Assembly (NCBI RefSeq): GCF_001310975.1 | Contig: NZ_BAZY01000006.1 | Coordinates: 39,444-103,443, forward strand | Reading direction: 5' to 3' | Origin: Thermoanaerobacter thermocopriae JCM 7501 | Lineage (GTDB): Bacteria > Bacillota > Thermoanaerobacteria > Thermoanaerobacterales > Thermoanaerobacteraceae | Length of the DNA stretch: 64,000 bases | In this document: piece by piece, positions 34,623 to 44,177 of the stretch | Layout: each line of letters starts with the position of its first letter | Numbering within the stretch: position 1 is the first letter of the stretch | Notes under the pieces: generated by a model | Told to the model about the DNA's origin: nothing | Databases searched by the model: none | The model's input: the letters and a program-made list of their open reading frames with translations, nothing else | Made by a program: the position numbers and the translations under genes

Positions 34623-34945
34623 TTAAAATCACCAACAATAAAAGAAATAATTTTAAAACCAGTGTAAGAACCTAAAAAAGCTCCAAGAATTATCACAGCT
34701 TGTTTTGCCAGTTGCGTGAATTCACCGCTTAAACCTATTTCCAGACCTCTTATAGCAGAAAAAGAACCTCCGAGTCCTACCAATATTGCCCATAATCGTA
34801 TATCTTTTAAAATCATATTAATTATTTTGACAGGAGAGTCAAAAGTAAATACAGCTGATAAAGCACCAATTAAAGCTCCACCTATAACAACTCCCATTGA
34901 TGTGAAAAAAGGGATGGAAAAGACTTTTACAACTTTAAAAATCAT
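34619..34945 (-). CDS. ytrH: Sporulation membrane protein YtrH
   Basis: A 108-residue membrane protein with three hydrophobic segments. GVVIGGALIGALSAV (about 18-32) and the LWAILVGLGGSFSAIRGLE stretch match the YtrH family, required for normal spore cortex. Start is ATG 34945, 6 bases after GAGGTG; an in-frame GTG at 34954 overlaps that ribosome site. Co-transcribed with the next minus-strand gene. Confidence 0.8.
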   Translation of the reverse strand: MIFKVVKVFSIPFFTSMGVVIGGALIGALSAVFTFDSPVKIINMILKDIRLWAILVGLGGSFSAIRGLEIGLSGEFTQLAKQAVIILGAFLGSYTGFKIISFIVGDFK

Positions 34946-35323
34946 ATTGAACACCTCATATAATTATATGCTTAAACTTTTAAGCAAAAAACTTAGAAAA
35001 ACGGATATTTTTTTGCAAAAGAGAGAAATACTGAATAAATATAAGAGAAAATTTAAAATATTAGAAGATATGATGTAATTTCAAACTATATCCAACTTCT
35101 TTACCTGTGGTATAATAAAAATTGAAATGGAAATAATTTTAACAAATACATAAAATATTCAAAATTTTAAGATTAGATTACTTAATACACAAATCAAAAG
35201 CTGCTTATACTGGGAGGTGTGTTGAACACGCCAAAGAATAGACGGCAGTTTGTGGCCCTAAAGTCCGCCAATTCATTGGCGATGCAGTTCACAGTGTAAG
35301 TGGCTGATGAAGAGGTGATTGCT
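34946..35323. other. Intergenic region with a candidate 25-codon ORF
   Basis: Between ytrH (leftward) and the zinc-ribbon gene (rightward). A plus-strand TATAAT-type box occurs near 35113. At 35222-35299 a TTG-started frame behind GGGAGG encodes MNTPKNRRQFVALKSANS and seven further residues, ending directly before an in-frame GTG of the next gene. It contains the tight palindrome CGCCAATTCATTGGCG. It may be a leader peptide or part of a repeated element. Confidence 0.35.
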
Positions 35324-35494
35324 GTGGAATGCCCAAATTGCAAAAGTACGAATGTGGGCAAAATAGGGAATAACCTATATTTTTGCAGGGATTGCAATTG
35401 CGAGATAAAGATAAAAAAGTGTACAGCTGTTGTAAGCATGTATGATTCAGAAGGTTGCATAAGCAAGAGATTTAAAGTTTGTTACAATGCATAA
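35324..35494 (+). CDS. Small zinc-ribbon protein
   Basis: A 56-residue protein with CPNCKS and CRDCNC pairs (four to five Cys spaced 2-14-2), a zinc-ribbon fold, and a basic C-terminal half containing SMYDSEGCISKRFKV. GTG 35324 is preferred because GAGGTGATT precedes it; an in-frame GTG at 35300 is possible. Similar short zinc ribbons are annotated as hypothetical in Clostridia. Function unknown. Confidence 0.65.
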   Translation: MECPNCKSTNVGKIGNNLYFCRDCNCEIKIKKCTAVVSMYDSEGCISKRFKVCYNA

Positions 35495-35496
35495 AG

Positions 35497-35522
35497 GAGG
35501 GGTAGTCCCCTCTATTTATTTT
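35497..35522 (+). terminator. Terminator after the zinc-ribbon gene
   Basis: GAGGGG pairs with CCCCTC across TAGT, then TATTTATTTT. Confidence 0.7.
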
Positions 35523-35642
35523 CTGAAAAAAAAGTGATATTATAAAATTGCAGGTAAAGTTTCATTTTGGAATGAAAATAATATATTATTGATAGACTAT
35601 AGATGGAGAGTAGTTAAACTTTAAATTTTAAGGAGTGGTACA

Positions 35643-36548
35643 GTGAATGAAATAATTGACAAATTGAAAGATATTTTAAGAGAAGGGAAATTGTATTTAA
35701 ACGAGCACATGAAAAGACACACTTCTTTTAAAATAGGTGGACCTGCAGATGTATTAGTTGTACCAAATAATCGTAAAGAATTATTAGAAATCATACCTTT
35801 GTTGAAACAAGAAAACATCCCTTTTTTTATACTAGGAAATGGCACTAATCTATTAGTAAGTGAAAAGGGCATTAGGGGAGTTGTAATAAAATTATCCTCT
35901 TTGAGGAATGTAATTGTAGAAGGTAATAGGATAATTGCTGAAGCGGGAGCACCTCTTTCCTATATTGCCAATGTGGCACTTGTACATGAACTTGCGGGAT
36001 TTGAATTTGCTAGCGGGATTCCTGGCACTTTAGGTGGAGCAATAGTGATGAACGCAGGGGCTTATGGGTCTGAAATGAAGGACGTGGTAGAAAAAGTAGA
36101 GGTTTTAGATGGAGAAGGCAATATATTGATTTTATCAAACGAAGAAATGAATTTTTCCTATAGATACAGCATTATTCATGAAAAGGATTGGATTGTTTTA
36201 AGAGCATGGCTTAGTTTGGCAAAAGGGAAATACGAAGAGATAAAAAGCAAAATGGAGGAACTAAATGCAAAAAGAAGGGAAAAACAGCCTTTGGAGTATC
36301 CAAGTGCCGGAAGTACTTTTAAAAGGCCACCTGGATATTATGCTGGGAAATTGATTGAGGAAGCAGGACTTAAAGGCTATTCAATTGGAGGAGCTAAAGT
36401 TTCCGAAAAGCATTCGGGATTTATTATAAATACTGGCAATGCAACTTTTTACGATGTTTTAAATTTGATTGAGCATATACAAAAAGTAGTAAAAGAAAAG
36501 TTTGGAGTGGAACTTGTACCAGAAATAAAAATAATAGGAGAGAAATAG
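35643..36548 (+). CDS. murB: UDP-N-acetylenolpyruvoylglucosamine reductase
   Basis: Reduces enolpyruvyl-UDP-GlcNAc to UDP-MurNAc in peptidoglycan synthesis, using FAD and NADPH. FAD-domain motif FILGNGTNLLV (about 60-70), GIPGTLGGAIVMNAGAYGSE (about 123-142), the substrate-binding YRYS and the general-acid Ser in PSAGSTFKRP (about 220) identify a type IIb enzyme. 301 residues. Start GTG 35643 with AAGGAG at 8 bases. First gene of a murB-PHP-rapZ-yvcK operon. Confidence 0.95.
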   Translation: MNEIIDKLKDILREGKLYLNEHMKRHTSFKIGGPADVLVVPNNRKELLEIIPLLKQENIPFFILGNGTNLLVSEKGIRGVVIKLSSLRNVIVEGNRIIAEAGAPLSYIANVALVHELAGFEFASGIPGTLGGAIVMNAGAYGSEMKDVVEKVEVLDGEGNILILSNEEMNFSYRYSIIHEKDWIVLRAWLSLAKGKYEEIKSKMEELNAKRREKQPLEYPSAGSTFKRPPGYYAGKLIEEAGLKGYSIGGAKVSEKHSGFIINTGNATFYDVLNLIEHIQKVVKEKFGVELVPEIKIIGEK

Positions 36549-36560
36549 GTGATTTGACAA

Positions 36561-37292
36561 ATGAAAATTTTTGCTGATTATCACACCCATACGGTATACA
36601 GTCATGGAAAAGGCACAATAGAAGATAATGTAAAAAGGGCGATAAAAATTGGGCTTGAGGAGATTGCAATCACTGACCATGGGCCAGCTCATGTGTTTTA
36701 TGGCTTAAGAAAATGGGATTTTAAAAAAATGAGAGAAGAAATAGATAAGATTAATGAAAAATATCCACAAATTAAAGTGCTGATGGGAGTAGAAGCAAAT
36801 TTAATCAGCTTAGAAGGAGATATTGATGTTCCAGATGAACTTATGAAATATTTAGATATTTTGCTTATGGGATATCACACGGGCATAATGCCTAAAAACT
36901 TTAAAAGCGCTTTACAGCTTTTTGGTAAGAACGTGGCAAGCAAATATTTTATTTCCTTGAGGAAAGAGATGAGAGAAAAAAATACTGAGGCAATGATCAA
37001 TGCAATAAAGAAATACAAAATAGACATAATAACACATCCGGGAGCTAAAGTAGATATTGATACACAAAAGATTGCAAAAGCAGCAAAAGAGAGAGGGACA
37101 TCTCTTGAAATTAATTCAAGTCACGGTTATATGACAGTTGAATACGTAAAGATAGCTAAAAAAGAGGGGTGCAAATTTGTAATAAACAGCGATGCCCATA
37201 CACCTCATAAAGTAGGAGACTTTGAAAGAGGAATAGAAATTGCAAAAAAGGCGGGACTAACAGAAGAAGATATAATAAACGCAAAGAGGTGA
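36561..37292 (+). CDS. PHP-domain phosphatase/phosphoesterase (HisK-like)
   Basis: Metal-dependent phosphoesterase of 243 residues. DYHTHTVYSHG (about 4-14), ITDHGPAH (about 38-45), and C-terminal NSDAHTPHKVG carry the His/Asp metal ligands of the PHP fold. It sits between murB and rapZ, 12 and 7 bases away. Substrate unknown; the position in this operon is conserved in thermophilic Clostridia as far as I know. Confidence 0.85.
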   Translation: MKIFADYHTHTVYSHGKGTIEDNVKRAIKIGLEEIAITDHGPAHVFYGLRKWDFKKMREEIDKINEKYPQIKVLMGVEANLISLEGDIDVPDELMKYLDILLMGYHTGIMPKNFKSALQLFGKNVASKYFISLRKEMREKNTEAMINAIKKYKIDIITHPGAKVDIDTQKIAKAAKERGTSLEINSSHGYMTVEYVKIAKKEGCKFVINSDAHTPHKVGDFERGIEIAKKAGLTEEDIINAKR

Positions 37293-37299
37293 TATTTTT

Positions 37300-38155
37300 A
37301 TGAGGTTTGTAATAATAACAGGCCTTTCTGGTGCTGGAAAAACACAGGCATTGAAGGCTATGGAGGATATGGGCTTTTTTTGTATAGACAATTTTCCACC
37401 TGCTCTTCTTCCAAAGCTTGCTGACCTTTTTTATCACTCAAAAAATGTTGATAAGGTAGCCCTTGGTATGGATTTAAGAGGTGGCCAGTTTTTTGAGGAC
37501 ATCTATTCTAGCCTTGAGTTTTTGAAAAAAAAATAACTACGATTACGAAATAGTTTTTTTGGAAGCTTCTGACGAGGTTTTAATAAAGAGGTTTAAAGAA
37601 ACTAGAAGAAAACATCCTCTTTCTGAAGAAGGTAGAATAGTTGATGGAATAAATGAGGAAAGAAAGAGACTTGCAGAAATAAGAAAAATTGCCAATAACA
37701 TAATAGATACTACTAATTTAACTTCTTCCCAGTTGAAAGGGGAATTGTCTAATATCTTTTTAAAAGGCAAAAAGTTTAAAGGAATCATAATAGATATTAT
37801 GTCTTTTGGATATAAATACGGTATACCTCTTGATGCTGACCTTGTGTTTGATGTGAGGTTTTTACCTAATCCTTTTTATATTGATGAATTAAGACCTTTT
37901 ACAGGAAATGATGATAAGGTAAAAGAATACGTGATGAAGTGGGAGGAAGCAAAAGAGTTTTTAAAAAAATTAGGGGACATGATTAAATTTTTAATCCCTT
38001 ATTATATAAGAGAAGGTAAATCTCAACTTGTTATAGCTATTGGATGCACAGGAGGAAAGCATAGGTCTGTTACTATTGCAAATGCCCTTTATGAGTTTCT
38101 AAAAAAAGAAGATTATTCTGTTATCTTGCACCATAGAGATATAGGAGAGGAGTAA
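37300..38155 (+). CDS. rapZ: RapZ (YvcJ) P-loop nucleotide-binding protein, frame interrupted
   Basis: RNase adapter/UDP-sugar-sensing protein family. Walker A GLSGAGKT (about 8-15) at the N-terminus and [10 protein letters not shown] in the C-terminal domain are diagnostic. The first frame stops at 37536 just after a run of nine A (37525-37533); with eight A it continues [16 protein letters not shown], giving about 285 residues, normal for the family. Start ATG 37300. It lies between the PHP gene and yvcK, the usual order. Confidence 0.93.
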
Positions 38156-38162
38156 GGTGACT

Positions 38163-39127
38163 ATGAAGTGTTCTAAAGGGGGACCTTGTATTGTTGCTAT
38201 TGGCGGAGGTACGGGGCTTTCTACTATGCTAAGAGGATTAAAACTTTATACAACCAATATTACTGCGGTAGTTACAGTAGCAGATGATGGCGGTGGCTCA
38301 GGAATCCTAAGACAGGATTTAGGGATACTGCCGCCTGGAGATATACGAAATTGTATACTGGCTTTAGCAAATACAGAGCCTACAATGGAACAACTTTTGC
38401 AGTACAGGTTTACTGAGGGAATGCTAAAAGGCAAAATTTTGGGAATTTGTTTTTGGCAGCCATGATAGGTATTTCAAAAAATTTCGAAGAAGCTGTAAAA
38501 AAGATGAGCGATGTGCTTGCTGTATCAGGAAAAGTTCTTCCTGTAACTCTTGATGATGTAAGGCTTGTAGCAGAGCTTGAAAACGGAATTATCATTAAAG
38601 GGGAATCGCAAATTCCTGTTTTGCAGCAAAAAGAAAATAGTAAGATAAAGAGAATATATATTGAACCTTCTCATGCAGAGCCTTTTGAAGAAGTGTTAGT
38701 GGATATATTAAATGCTGATGCCATTGTATTAGGTCCTGGAAGTTTATATACAAGTGTAATTCCTAATCTTTTGGTAGATGGAGTGTGTGACGCCATTGAA
38801 GCTTCCAAAGCAATTAAAGTTTATGTCTGTAATATCATGACACAGCCAGGAGAGACTTTGGGCTATACTGCTTGTGACCATGTGAAGGCTCTTTTTGAAC
38901 ATGGGCTTAAATCTTTAGATTACATTATTGTCAACAATGGCGAAATTCCCCATGATTATATGGAGCGCTATATAAAAGACATGTCACAACCTGTTGAATA
39001 CGATAAGAATCAGCTAGAAAGTATGGAAATTAAAGTAGTAGAAGAAAATTTAGTAGCTTTAAAAAAGGAATTTATAAGGCACAATGAGCAAAAGCTTGCA
39101 GAAGTAATTATAGGCTTGCTTAAGTGA
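38163..39127 (+). CDS. yvcK: Gluconeogenesis/cell-shape factor YvcK (CofD-like), frame interrupted
   Basis: CofD-fold UDP-sugar-binding protein needed for growth on gluconeogenic carbon. [14 protein letters not shown] (about 14-27), the [11 protein letters not shown] loop and [13 protein letters not shown] are family marks. The starting frame ends at 38465; one missing C at 38432 restores [14 protein letters not shown] and a full product of about 321 residues. Start ATG 38163 (GTG 38157 also in frame). It normally adjoins whiA, but here about 10 kb of carbohydrate genes intervene. Confidence 0.92.
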
Positions 39128-39164
39128 ACGACAAATTTTAGTCTATATTATACAAAAAAATATA

Positions 39165-39193
39165 TTGACATTTGGTTAAGTAAGATATACAAT
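39165..39193 (+). promoter_or_regulatory. Promoter of the amylase/maltodextrin locus
   Basis: TTGACA (39165-39170), 17-base spacer, TACAAT (39188-39193), followed by two palindromic operator-like sites before the amylase gene. Confidence 0.82.
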
Positions 39194-39204
39194 AATATTA
39201 AGGA

Positions 39205-39274
39205 TAAGCGCAAGCGATTGCAAGACTGTTGCAATTGGGCGCTTTTAAAAAATACATTTCAAGAAAGCGATTGC
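39205..39274 (+). promoter_or_regulatory. Tandem LacI-type operators and leader hairpin before the amylase gene
   Basis: GCAAGCGATTGC (39210-39221) is a palindrome centred on CG, and the related GAAAGCGATTGC recurs at 39263-39274, both downstream of the start of transcription. The segment 39206-39246 can also fold: AAGCGC pairs with GCGCTT outside and ATTGCAA with TTGCAAT inside, followed by TTAAAAAA, so an attenuator is possible. A MalR-type LacI regulator (not in this window) is the expected ligand. Confidence 0.62.
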
Positions 39275-39311
39275 TGTAATATATTAGCAATTACTTGTAA
39301 GGGGGAAAGTG

Positions 39312-40892
39312 ATGAGAAAAAATGTAAAGCTATTTGCGGCGATAATTTTAGTTTTATCCTTATTGCTGACCAGTTGTGGTGTTAAAGATGCCAGTTCTAA
39401 TAATGTTCCTGAGTCGGATGTAATATATCAGGTTATGATAGATAGGTTTTACAATGGTGATAAGTCCAACGATGACCCTAAAGTAAGTAAAGGTATGTTT
39501 GATCCAACCTATACCAATTGGAGAATGTATTGGGGCGGAGATTTAAAGGGACTGACAGAAAAAATTCCTTATATAAAAGGGATGGGAGTAACAGCTATTT
39601 GGATTTCTCCTGTTGTAGATAACATCAACAAACCGGCAATATATAATGGCGAAATAAATGCACCTTATCATGGATATTGGGCGAGGGACTTTAAAAGAGT
39701 AGAAGAACATTTTGGTACATGGGAGGACTTTGACAATTTTGTAAAGACTGCTCATGCTAATGGGATAAAAGTTATACTAGATTTTGCTCCCAATCATACG
39801 AGTCCTGCAGATGAAAATAATCCTGACTTTGCTGAAAACGGTGCACTTTATGACGATGGGAAATTATTGGGAACTTATAGCAATGATGTCAATAAATTTT
39901 TTCATCATAATGGTGGGATTACCAACTGGAACAATTTAGAAGATTTGCAGGATAAAAATTTGTTTGACCTTGCGGACCTTGATCAAAGTAATCCTATTGT
40001 TGACAAGTATTTAAAGGATTCTATCAAGTTATGGTTTAGTCATGGAATTGATGGGGTAAGGCTAGATGCAGTGAAGCATATGCCTATGGAATGGGTAAAA
40101 AGTTTTGCTGATGCCATATACGGCGTTAAAAAAGATGCTATTCTTTTTGGCGAGTGGATGTTAAACGGTCCCACTGACCCTTTGTACGGTTATAATATTC
40201 AATTTGCTAATACAAGTGGTTTTTCTGTATTGGATTTTATGCTTAACAGTGCAATAAAAGATGTTTTTGAAAAAGGTTATGGCTTTGACAGATTGAATGA
40301 TACTATTGAAGAGACAAATAAAGATTATGATAATCCTTATAAGTTGATTACTTTTGTGGACAATCACGATATGCCGAGGTTTTTATCAGTCAATAATGAT
40401 AAGGACAAATTGCATGAAGCTATTGCTTTTATAATGACATCACGAGGAATACCTGCAATATATTATGGCACAGAGCAGTATCTGCACAATGACACAAATG
40501 GGGGAAATGACCCTTACAATAGGCCAATGATGGAAAAGTTTAATGAGGATACTAAGGCTTATGTTTTAATTAGAGAACTGTCAAATTTGCGTAAGATTAC
40601 ACCGGCATTACAGTATGGTAAGACAATAGCAAGATATGTTAGTGATGACGTTTATATCTATGAGAGGCAATATGGCAAAGATATAGTTGTAGTTGCAATA
40701 AATAAAGGAGAAAAGACTACTGTACAGAATATAAAAACTTCTCTTCAAAAAGGCAAATACAACGATTATTTAAAGGGTTTATTGAAAGGAGTTATTTTAA
40801 AAGTTGAAAAAGGTAAGGATGAAAACAACGTTTTAAGTGTAACTTTACCTAAAGACAGTGTCAGTATATGGACTAATGGAAGAGTGAAATAA
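39312..40892 (+). CDS. GH13 alpha-amylase-family lipoprotein (CGTase/maltogenic amylase-like)
   Basis: Extracellular, membrane-anchored starch or maltodextrin hydrolase. Signal peptide with lipobox LLTSC (Cys about 22), then a (beta/alpha)8 barrel with DFAPNHT (region I, about 156), GVRLDAVKH with nucleophile Asp (region II), FGEWM with acid Glu (region III) and FVDNHDM with the third Asp (region IV). 526 residues. The region II pattern resembles CGTase-type enzymes, but there is no starch-binding domain. Start ATG 39312 after GGGGGAAA. Followed by a maltodextrin ABC importer. Confidence 0.9.
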   Translation: MRKNVKLFAAIILVLSLLLTSCGVKDASSNNVPESDVIYQVMIDRFYNGDKSNDDPKVSKGMFDPTYTNWRMYWGGDLKGLTEKIPYIKGMGVTAIWISPVVDNINKPAIYNGEINAPYHGYWARDFKRVEEHFGTWEDFDNFVKTAHANGIKVILDFAPNHTSPADENNPDFAENGALYDDGKLLGTYSNDVNKFFHHNGGITNWNNLEDLQDKNLFDLADLDQSNPIVDKYLKDSIKLWFSHGIDGVRLDAVKHMPMEWVKSFADAIYGVKKDAILFGEWMLNGPTDPLYGYNIQFANTSGFSVLDFMLNSAIKDVFEKGYGFDRLNDTIEETNKDYDNPYKLITFVDNHDMPRFLSVNNDKDKLHEAIAFIMTSRGIPAIYYGTEQYLHNDTNGGNDPYNRPMMEKFNEDTKAYVLIRELSNLRKITPALQYGKTIARYVSDDVYIYERQYGKDIVVVAINKGEKTTVQNIKTSLQKGKYNDYLKGLLKGVILKVEKGKDENNVLSVTLPKDSVSIWTNGRVK

Positions 40893-40920
40893 AATTTTGG
40901 GTTTTTCCCAAAATTATTAT
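40893..40920 (+). terminator. Hairpin after the amylase gene
   Basis: AATTTTGGG pairs with CCCAAAATT across a T5 loop; ATTATTATAA follows. Could partially terminate before the transporter genes. Confidence 0.7.
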
Positions 40921-40950
40921 AATAAAATTAAAATTAAGAGGAGGATTTGT

Positions 40951-42195
40951 ATGAAGAAGTACACAAAAATAATTGCATTGCTGACTGTGATGGTATTCGT
41001 TTTGTCAGCTGCTTTAACAGGTTGTAGCGGCAGTAAGACAAGCGAAAATACTTCATCACAAGGTCAGACAGAACAAAAGAAAGAGCCTGTAGAATTGGTA
41101 GTATGGTCCCACTTAACAGACCCTGAAATAGCAAAAGTTCAGGAGATTGCAAACAAATGGGCAGAGCAGACTGGCAACAAAGTAAAAGTTTTGGCAGACC
41201 AGAGTGACTTCCAAGCTTTCTCAACAGCTGCTCAAAGTGGTAAGGGTCCAGATATCATGTTTGGTTTGCCACATGATAACTTAGGTACTTTTCAGAAGGC
41301 AGGACTTTTAGCCGAAGTTCCAGAGGGAGTTATAAACAAAGATGATTATGTTCCAATGAGCATAAACGCAGTGTCTTATGATGGAAAGATGTATGCTATT
41401 CCAATTTCTATGGAAACTTATGCGCTTTTCTATAACACAGAGAAAGTTAAAACGCCTCCAGCAACACTTGATGATTTAATTAAGTTGGGCAAAGAAGTAG
41501 GATTTCAATACGATGTAAATAACTTCTATTTTAGCTTTGCCTTTATATCTGCTTATGGCGGTTATGTGTTTAAGGATACAGGTGGTGGACTTGATCCAAA
41601 CGATATAGGATTGAATAACGATGGTGCAAAGAAAGGCTTAGAACTTATAAAAGACTTTGTAACAAAATATAAATTCATGCCTGCAGATATAAATGGAGAT
41701 ATGGCAAAAGGTAATTTCCAAAGTGGAAAAATTGGACTTTATATAAGTGGCCCATGGGATGTGGACGGTTTCAAGCAAGCCAATGTTCCATTCAAAGTTG
41801 CTCCACTACCACAGGTTGAGGGTAAACCGATGCCTTCTTTTGCAGGTGTTCAGGCTGCTTTTGTAAGTGCAAATTCAAAGCATCAGCAAGAAGCATGGGA
41901 TTTAATGAAGTATCTTGCTGAAAATACAGGATTACCACTATTTGAAACAGGTAGCAGGATACCAGTTCTTAACTCACTTTTGAACACTGACGAAGTAAAG
42001 AACAATGAAATTTTAAGTGCTTTTGCAGAACAGGCGAAAAATGCTATTCCAATGCCTAATATACCGCAAATGGCAGCAGTATGGACTCCTGCAGGCAATG
42101 CACTCCAGCTTATTACGTCTGGAAAAGTCCAGGTTGACAAAGCAGCCGATGATATGGTAAATCAAATCAAACAAGGTATCGAAACACAGCAGTAA
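40951..42195 (+). CDS. Maltodextrin-binding lipoprotein of an ABC importer
   Basis: Family 1 solute-binding lipoprotein, 414 residues. Hydrophobic leader with lipobox LTGC (Cys about 26), then ELVVWSHLTD and the glycan-binding lobe marks NTEKVKTPPATLDDL and GPWDV. ATG 40951 follows GAGGAGG; the frame is open further upstream but without a ribosome site. Position between an amylase and MalF/MalG-type permeases makes maltose/maltodextrin the likely ligand. Confidence 0.92.
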   Translation: MKKYTKIIALLTVMVFVLSAALTGCSGSKTSENTSSQGQTEQKKEPVELVVWSHLTDPEIAKVQEIANKWAEQTGNKVKVLADQSDFQAFSTAAQSGKGPDIMFGLPHDNLGTFQKAGLLAEVPEGVINKDDYVPMSINAVSYDGKMYAIPISMETYALFYNTEKVKTPPATLDDLIKLGKEVGFQYDVNNFYFSFAFISAYGGYVFKDTGGGLDPNDIGLNNDGAKKGLELIKDFVTKYKFMPADINGDMAKGNFQSGKIGLYISGPWDVDGFKQANVPFKVAPLPQVEGKPMPSFAGVQAAFVSANSKHQQEAWDLMKYLAENTGLPLFETGSRIPVLNSLLNTDEVKNNEILSAFAEQAKNAIPMPNIPQMAAVWTPAGNALQLITSGKVQVDKAADDMVNQIKQGIETQQ

Positions 42196-42197
42196 CG

Positions 42198-42226
42198 AAA
42201 GGGGGCTTCTAGCCCCTTTTTTTAGA
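42198..42226 (+). terminator. Terminator-like hairpin between binding protein and malF
   Basis: AAAGGGGGCT pairs with AGCCCCTTT across TCT and is followed by TTTT; probably a partial terminator that favours the binding-protein transcript. Confidence 0.88.
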
Positions 42227-42241
42227 GAAGGAGGTTGTTGT

Positions 42242-43162
42242 ATGAAAATAAACAAAACTCTGAGGGATAAATTAAGACCTTATGCTTATTTGTCTCCTGC
42301 TATACTATCTATGACTGTATTAAGTTTTGCACCTATTTTGTATACTGTTTATATTGCTTTTACAAACTTTAATTTATATCATTTTAAAAATTATCAATTT
42401 GTAGGTTTAAAAAATTTTATTGATATACTTGCCGGCCCTTTCAAAGTAGTTTTTGCTCCTGTGTTTATATGGACAGTTATTTTTGCGCTTTCCGCTACAT
42501 TATTGAGCTATATTATTGGCCTTCTTTTAGCGGTTATTTTGAATAACAAGAATATGTGGGAAACAAATTTTTATAGAGCAATATTAATTATTCCCTGGGG
42601 TCTTCCGGGCACGATTGCTGCTCTTACTTGGACAGGACTTTTAAATCAGCAGTATGGTGGTATAAATTTGATACTGCAGAAGTTACACCTTCCTATGATA
42701 CCATGGCTTATTGACCCATTTTGGGCAAGAATTGCAATTATAATGGTTAGTGTATGGATGGGTTATCCCTTTATGATGAATGCATCCTTAGGAGCTCTTC
42801 AAGCCATTCCGCCTGAACTTTATGAGGTTGCGGATATTGACGGTGCCACATGGTTTCAAAAGTTTAGAATGATAACAGTGCCAATGTTGACATCTTCTAC
42901 TTTACCACTTATTATTTCATCTTTTGCATATAATTTCAACAACTTTGGTGCAGCATTTTTAATTACAGGAGGAGGACCTCCAAGAACAGATACTTCTTTT
43001 GCGGGTCATACTGATTTGCTTGTAAGTTCAGCATACAAGATGACAATGCAATTTAATAGGTATGACTTAGCGGCGGCTTTGTCTATAATTATATTTTTGA
43101 TAATTGGCACACTAAGCCTTATCAATATGAAGATGACTCGTGCTTTCGAGGAGGTGGACTAA
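42242..43162 (+). CDS. Maltodextrin ABC permease MalF
   Basis: Membrane subunit of 306 residues with about six to seven helices; the EAA loop reads YEVADIDGATWFQKF, the MalF variant, and the C-terminal LALFVALSLI-type helix is followed by RAFEEVD. ATG 42242 follows GGAGG. Two bases separate it from malG (TAAA ATG). Confidence 0.92.
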   Translation: MKINKTLRDKLRPYAYLSPAILSMTVLSFAPILYTVYIAFTNFNLYHFKNYQFVGLKNFIDILAGPFKVVFAPVFIWTVIFALSATLLSYIIGLLLAVILNNKNMWETNFYRAILIIPWGLPGTIAALTWTGLLNQQYGGINLILQKLHLPMIPWLIDPFWARIAIIMVSVWMGYPFMMNASLGALQAIPPELYEVADIDGATWFQKFRMITVPMLTSSTLPLIISSFAYNFNNFGAAFLITGGGPPRTDTSFAGHTDLLVSSAYKMTMQFNRYDLAAALSIIIFLIIGTLSLINMKMTRAFEEVD

Positions 43163-43163
43163 A

Positions 43164-44055
43164 ATGGAATATGCAAGTGTTAAATTTGGTGATAAAAAAA
43201 GGACTCAAAAGATTTATTATAGGGAAAAATTAAAACCCCATGAAAAAGTATCTCTTTGGATTAGCCGACTTATTATATGGGCTGTAATTGCGATAATAAT
43301 GTTTCCTGTGGCTTGGGTAGTAGGAGCCTCTATGGCGCCTGGAGATGCCTTTTTCTCTGGTTCAATTTTTCCACAACATATGACATTTCAAAATTATAAG
43401 GATGTGCTTGTTAAGACTAATTTTTTACTTTGGGTAAAAATAGTATGATTTTGAGTGTTGGTGTTGCAACTATTCAATTATTTTTGACTGCTACATCAGC
43501 TTATGCTTTTAGTAGAATGAAATTTGTAGGAAGAAAAAATGGTTTAAAGAGTCTCTTGATAATGCAGATGTTCCCTACATTTATGGCATTACCTGCTATA
43601 TTTGGTATAATGGCAAAATTAAACCTTCTGGATAATCTTTATGCTCTTATGCTAGTGATGGCAGGTAGTAGTGCTTTTAGTATATGGCTTTTAAAAGGTT
43701 ATATTGATAGTCTTCCAAAAGAGTTAGATGAAGCTGCTTTAGTTGATGGGGCTACTCATTGGCAGATTTTTACAAAAATAATTCTCCCTTTAGCGACCCC
43801 CATGCTTGTAGTTATATTCTTATTTAGCTTTATGGGAGTGTACAGTGAATTTATTTTGTCCAGTGCGGTACTAAAGTCACCTGAAAATTACACAATAGCC
43901 TTAGGACTTCAAAGATTTATTCAAAACCATTTTCAGCTCACTGGACTCAATTTGCTGCAGCTTCTGTTATGGCGTCCTTTCCTCTTGTAATACTCTTTAT
44001 GGTATTGCAGAGGTATTTACAAGCTGGTCTTGCAGCAGGTGCAGTAAAAGGATAA
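43164..44055 (+). CDS. Maltodextrin ABC permease MalG, frame interrupted twice
   Basis: Second membrane subunit. N-terminal frame ends at 43448, the middle carries the EAA motif DEAALVDGATHWQIF, and the C-terminal end is in a third frame. One A missing in the run at 43436-43440 (VKNSMILSVGVA) and one T missing at 43930-43933 (NHFSAHWTQFAAAS) restore about 298 residues ending in the MalG-typical GLAAGAVKG. Start ATG 43164 with GAGGAGG. The ATPase MalK/MsmX is not nearby. Confidence 0.88.
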
Positions 44056-44177
44056 AAATTGTTACACATGGAACAATTTGTAAATGCCGGATTATTTCCG
44101 GTATTTTTATTTTGTATATAAATAAAAATTTATGGCAAGAATAAATATGTATTTGCTTTTAAAAGGAGGTGTCAAAA

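Noticed and set aside
34969..35078. 36-codon plus-strand frame beginning MLKLLSKKLRKTD
   Set aside because: No ribosome site and it overlaps the ytrH upstream region; probably chance.
35194..35466. Minus-strand open frame of about 90 codons
   Set aside because: Antisense to the zinc-ribbon gene and its leader; composition is that of a shadow frame.
43376..43388. ACATATGACA inside malG, like the metallocluster-locus operators
   Set aside because: It is a single copy inside a coding region with no promoter nearby; a chance match is expected in AT-rich DNA.
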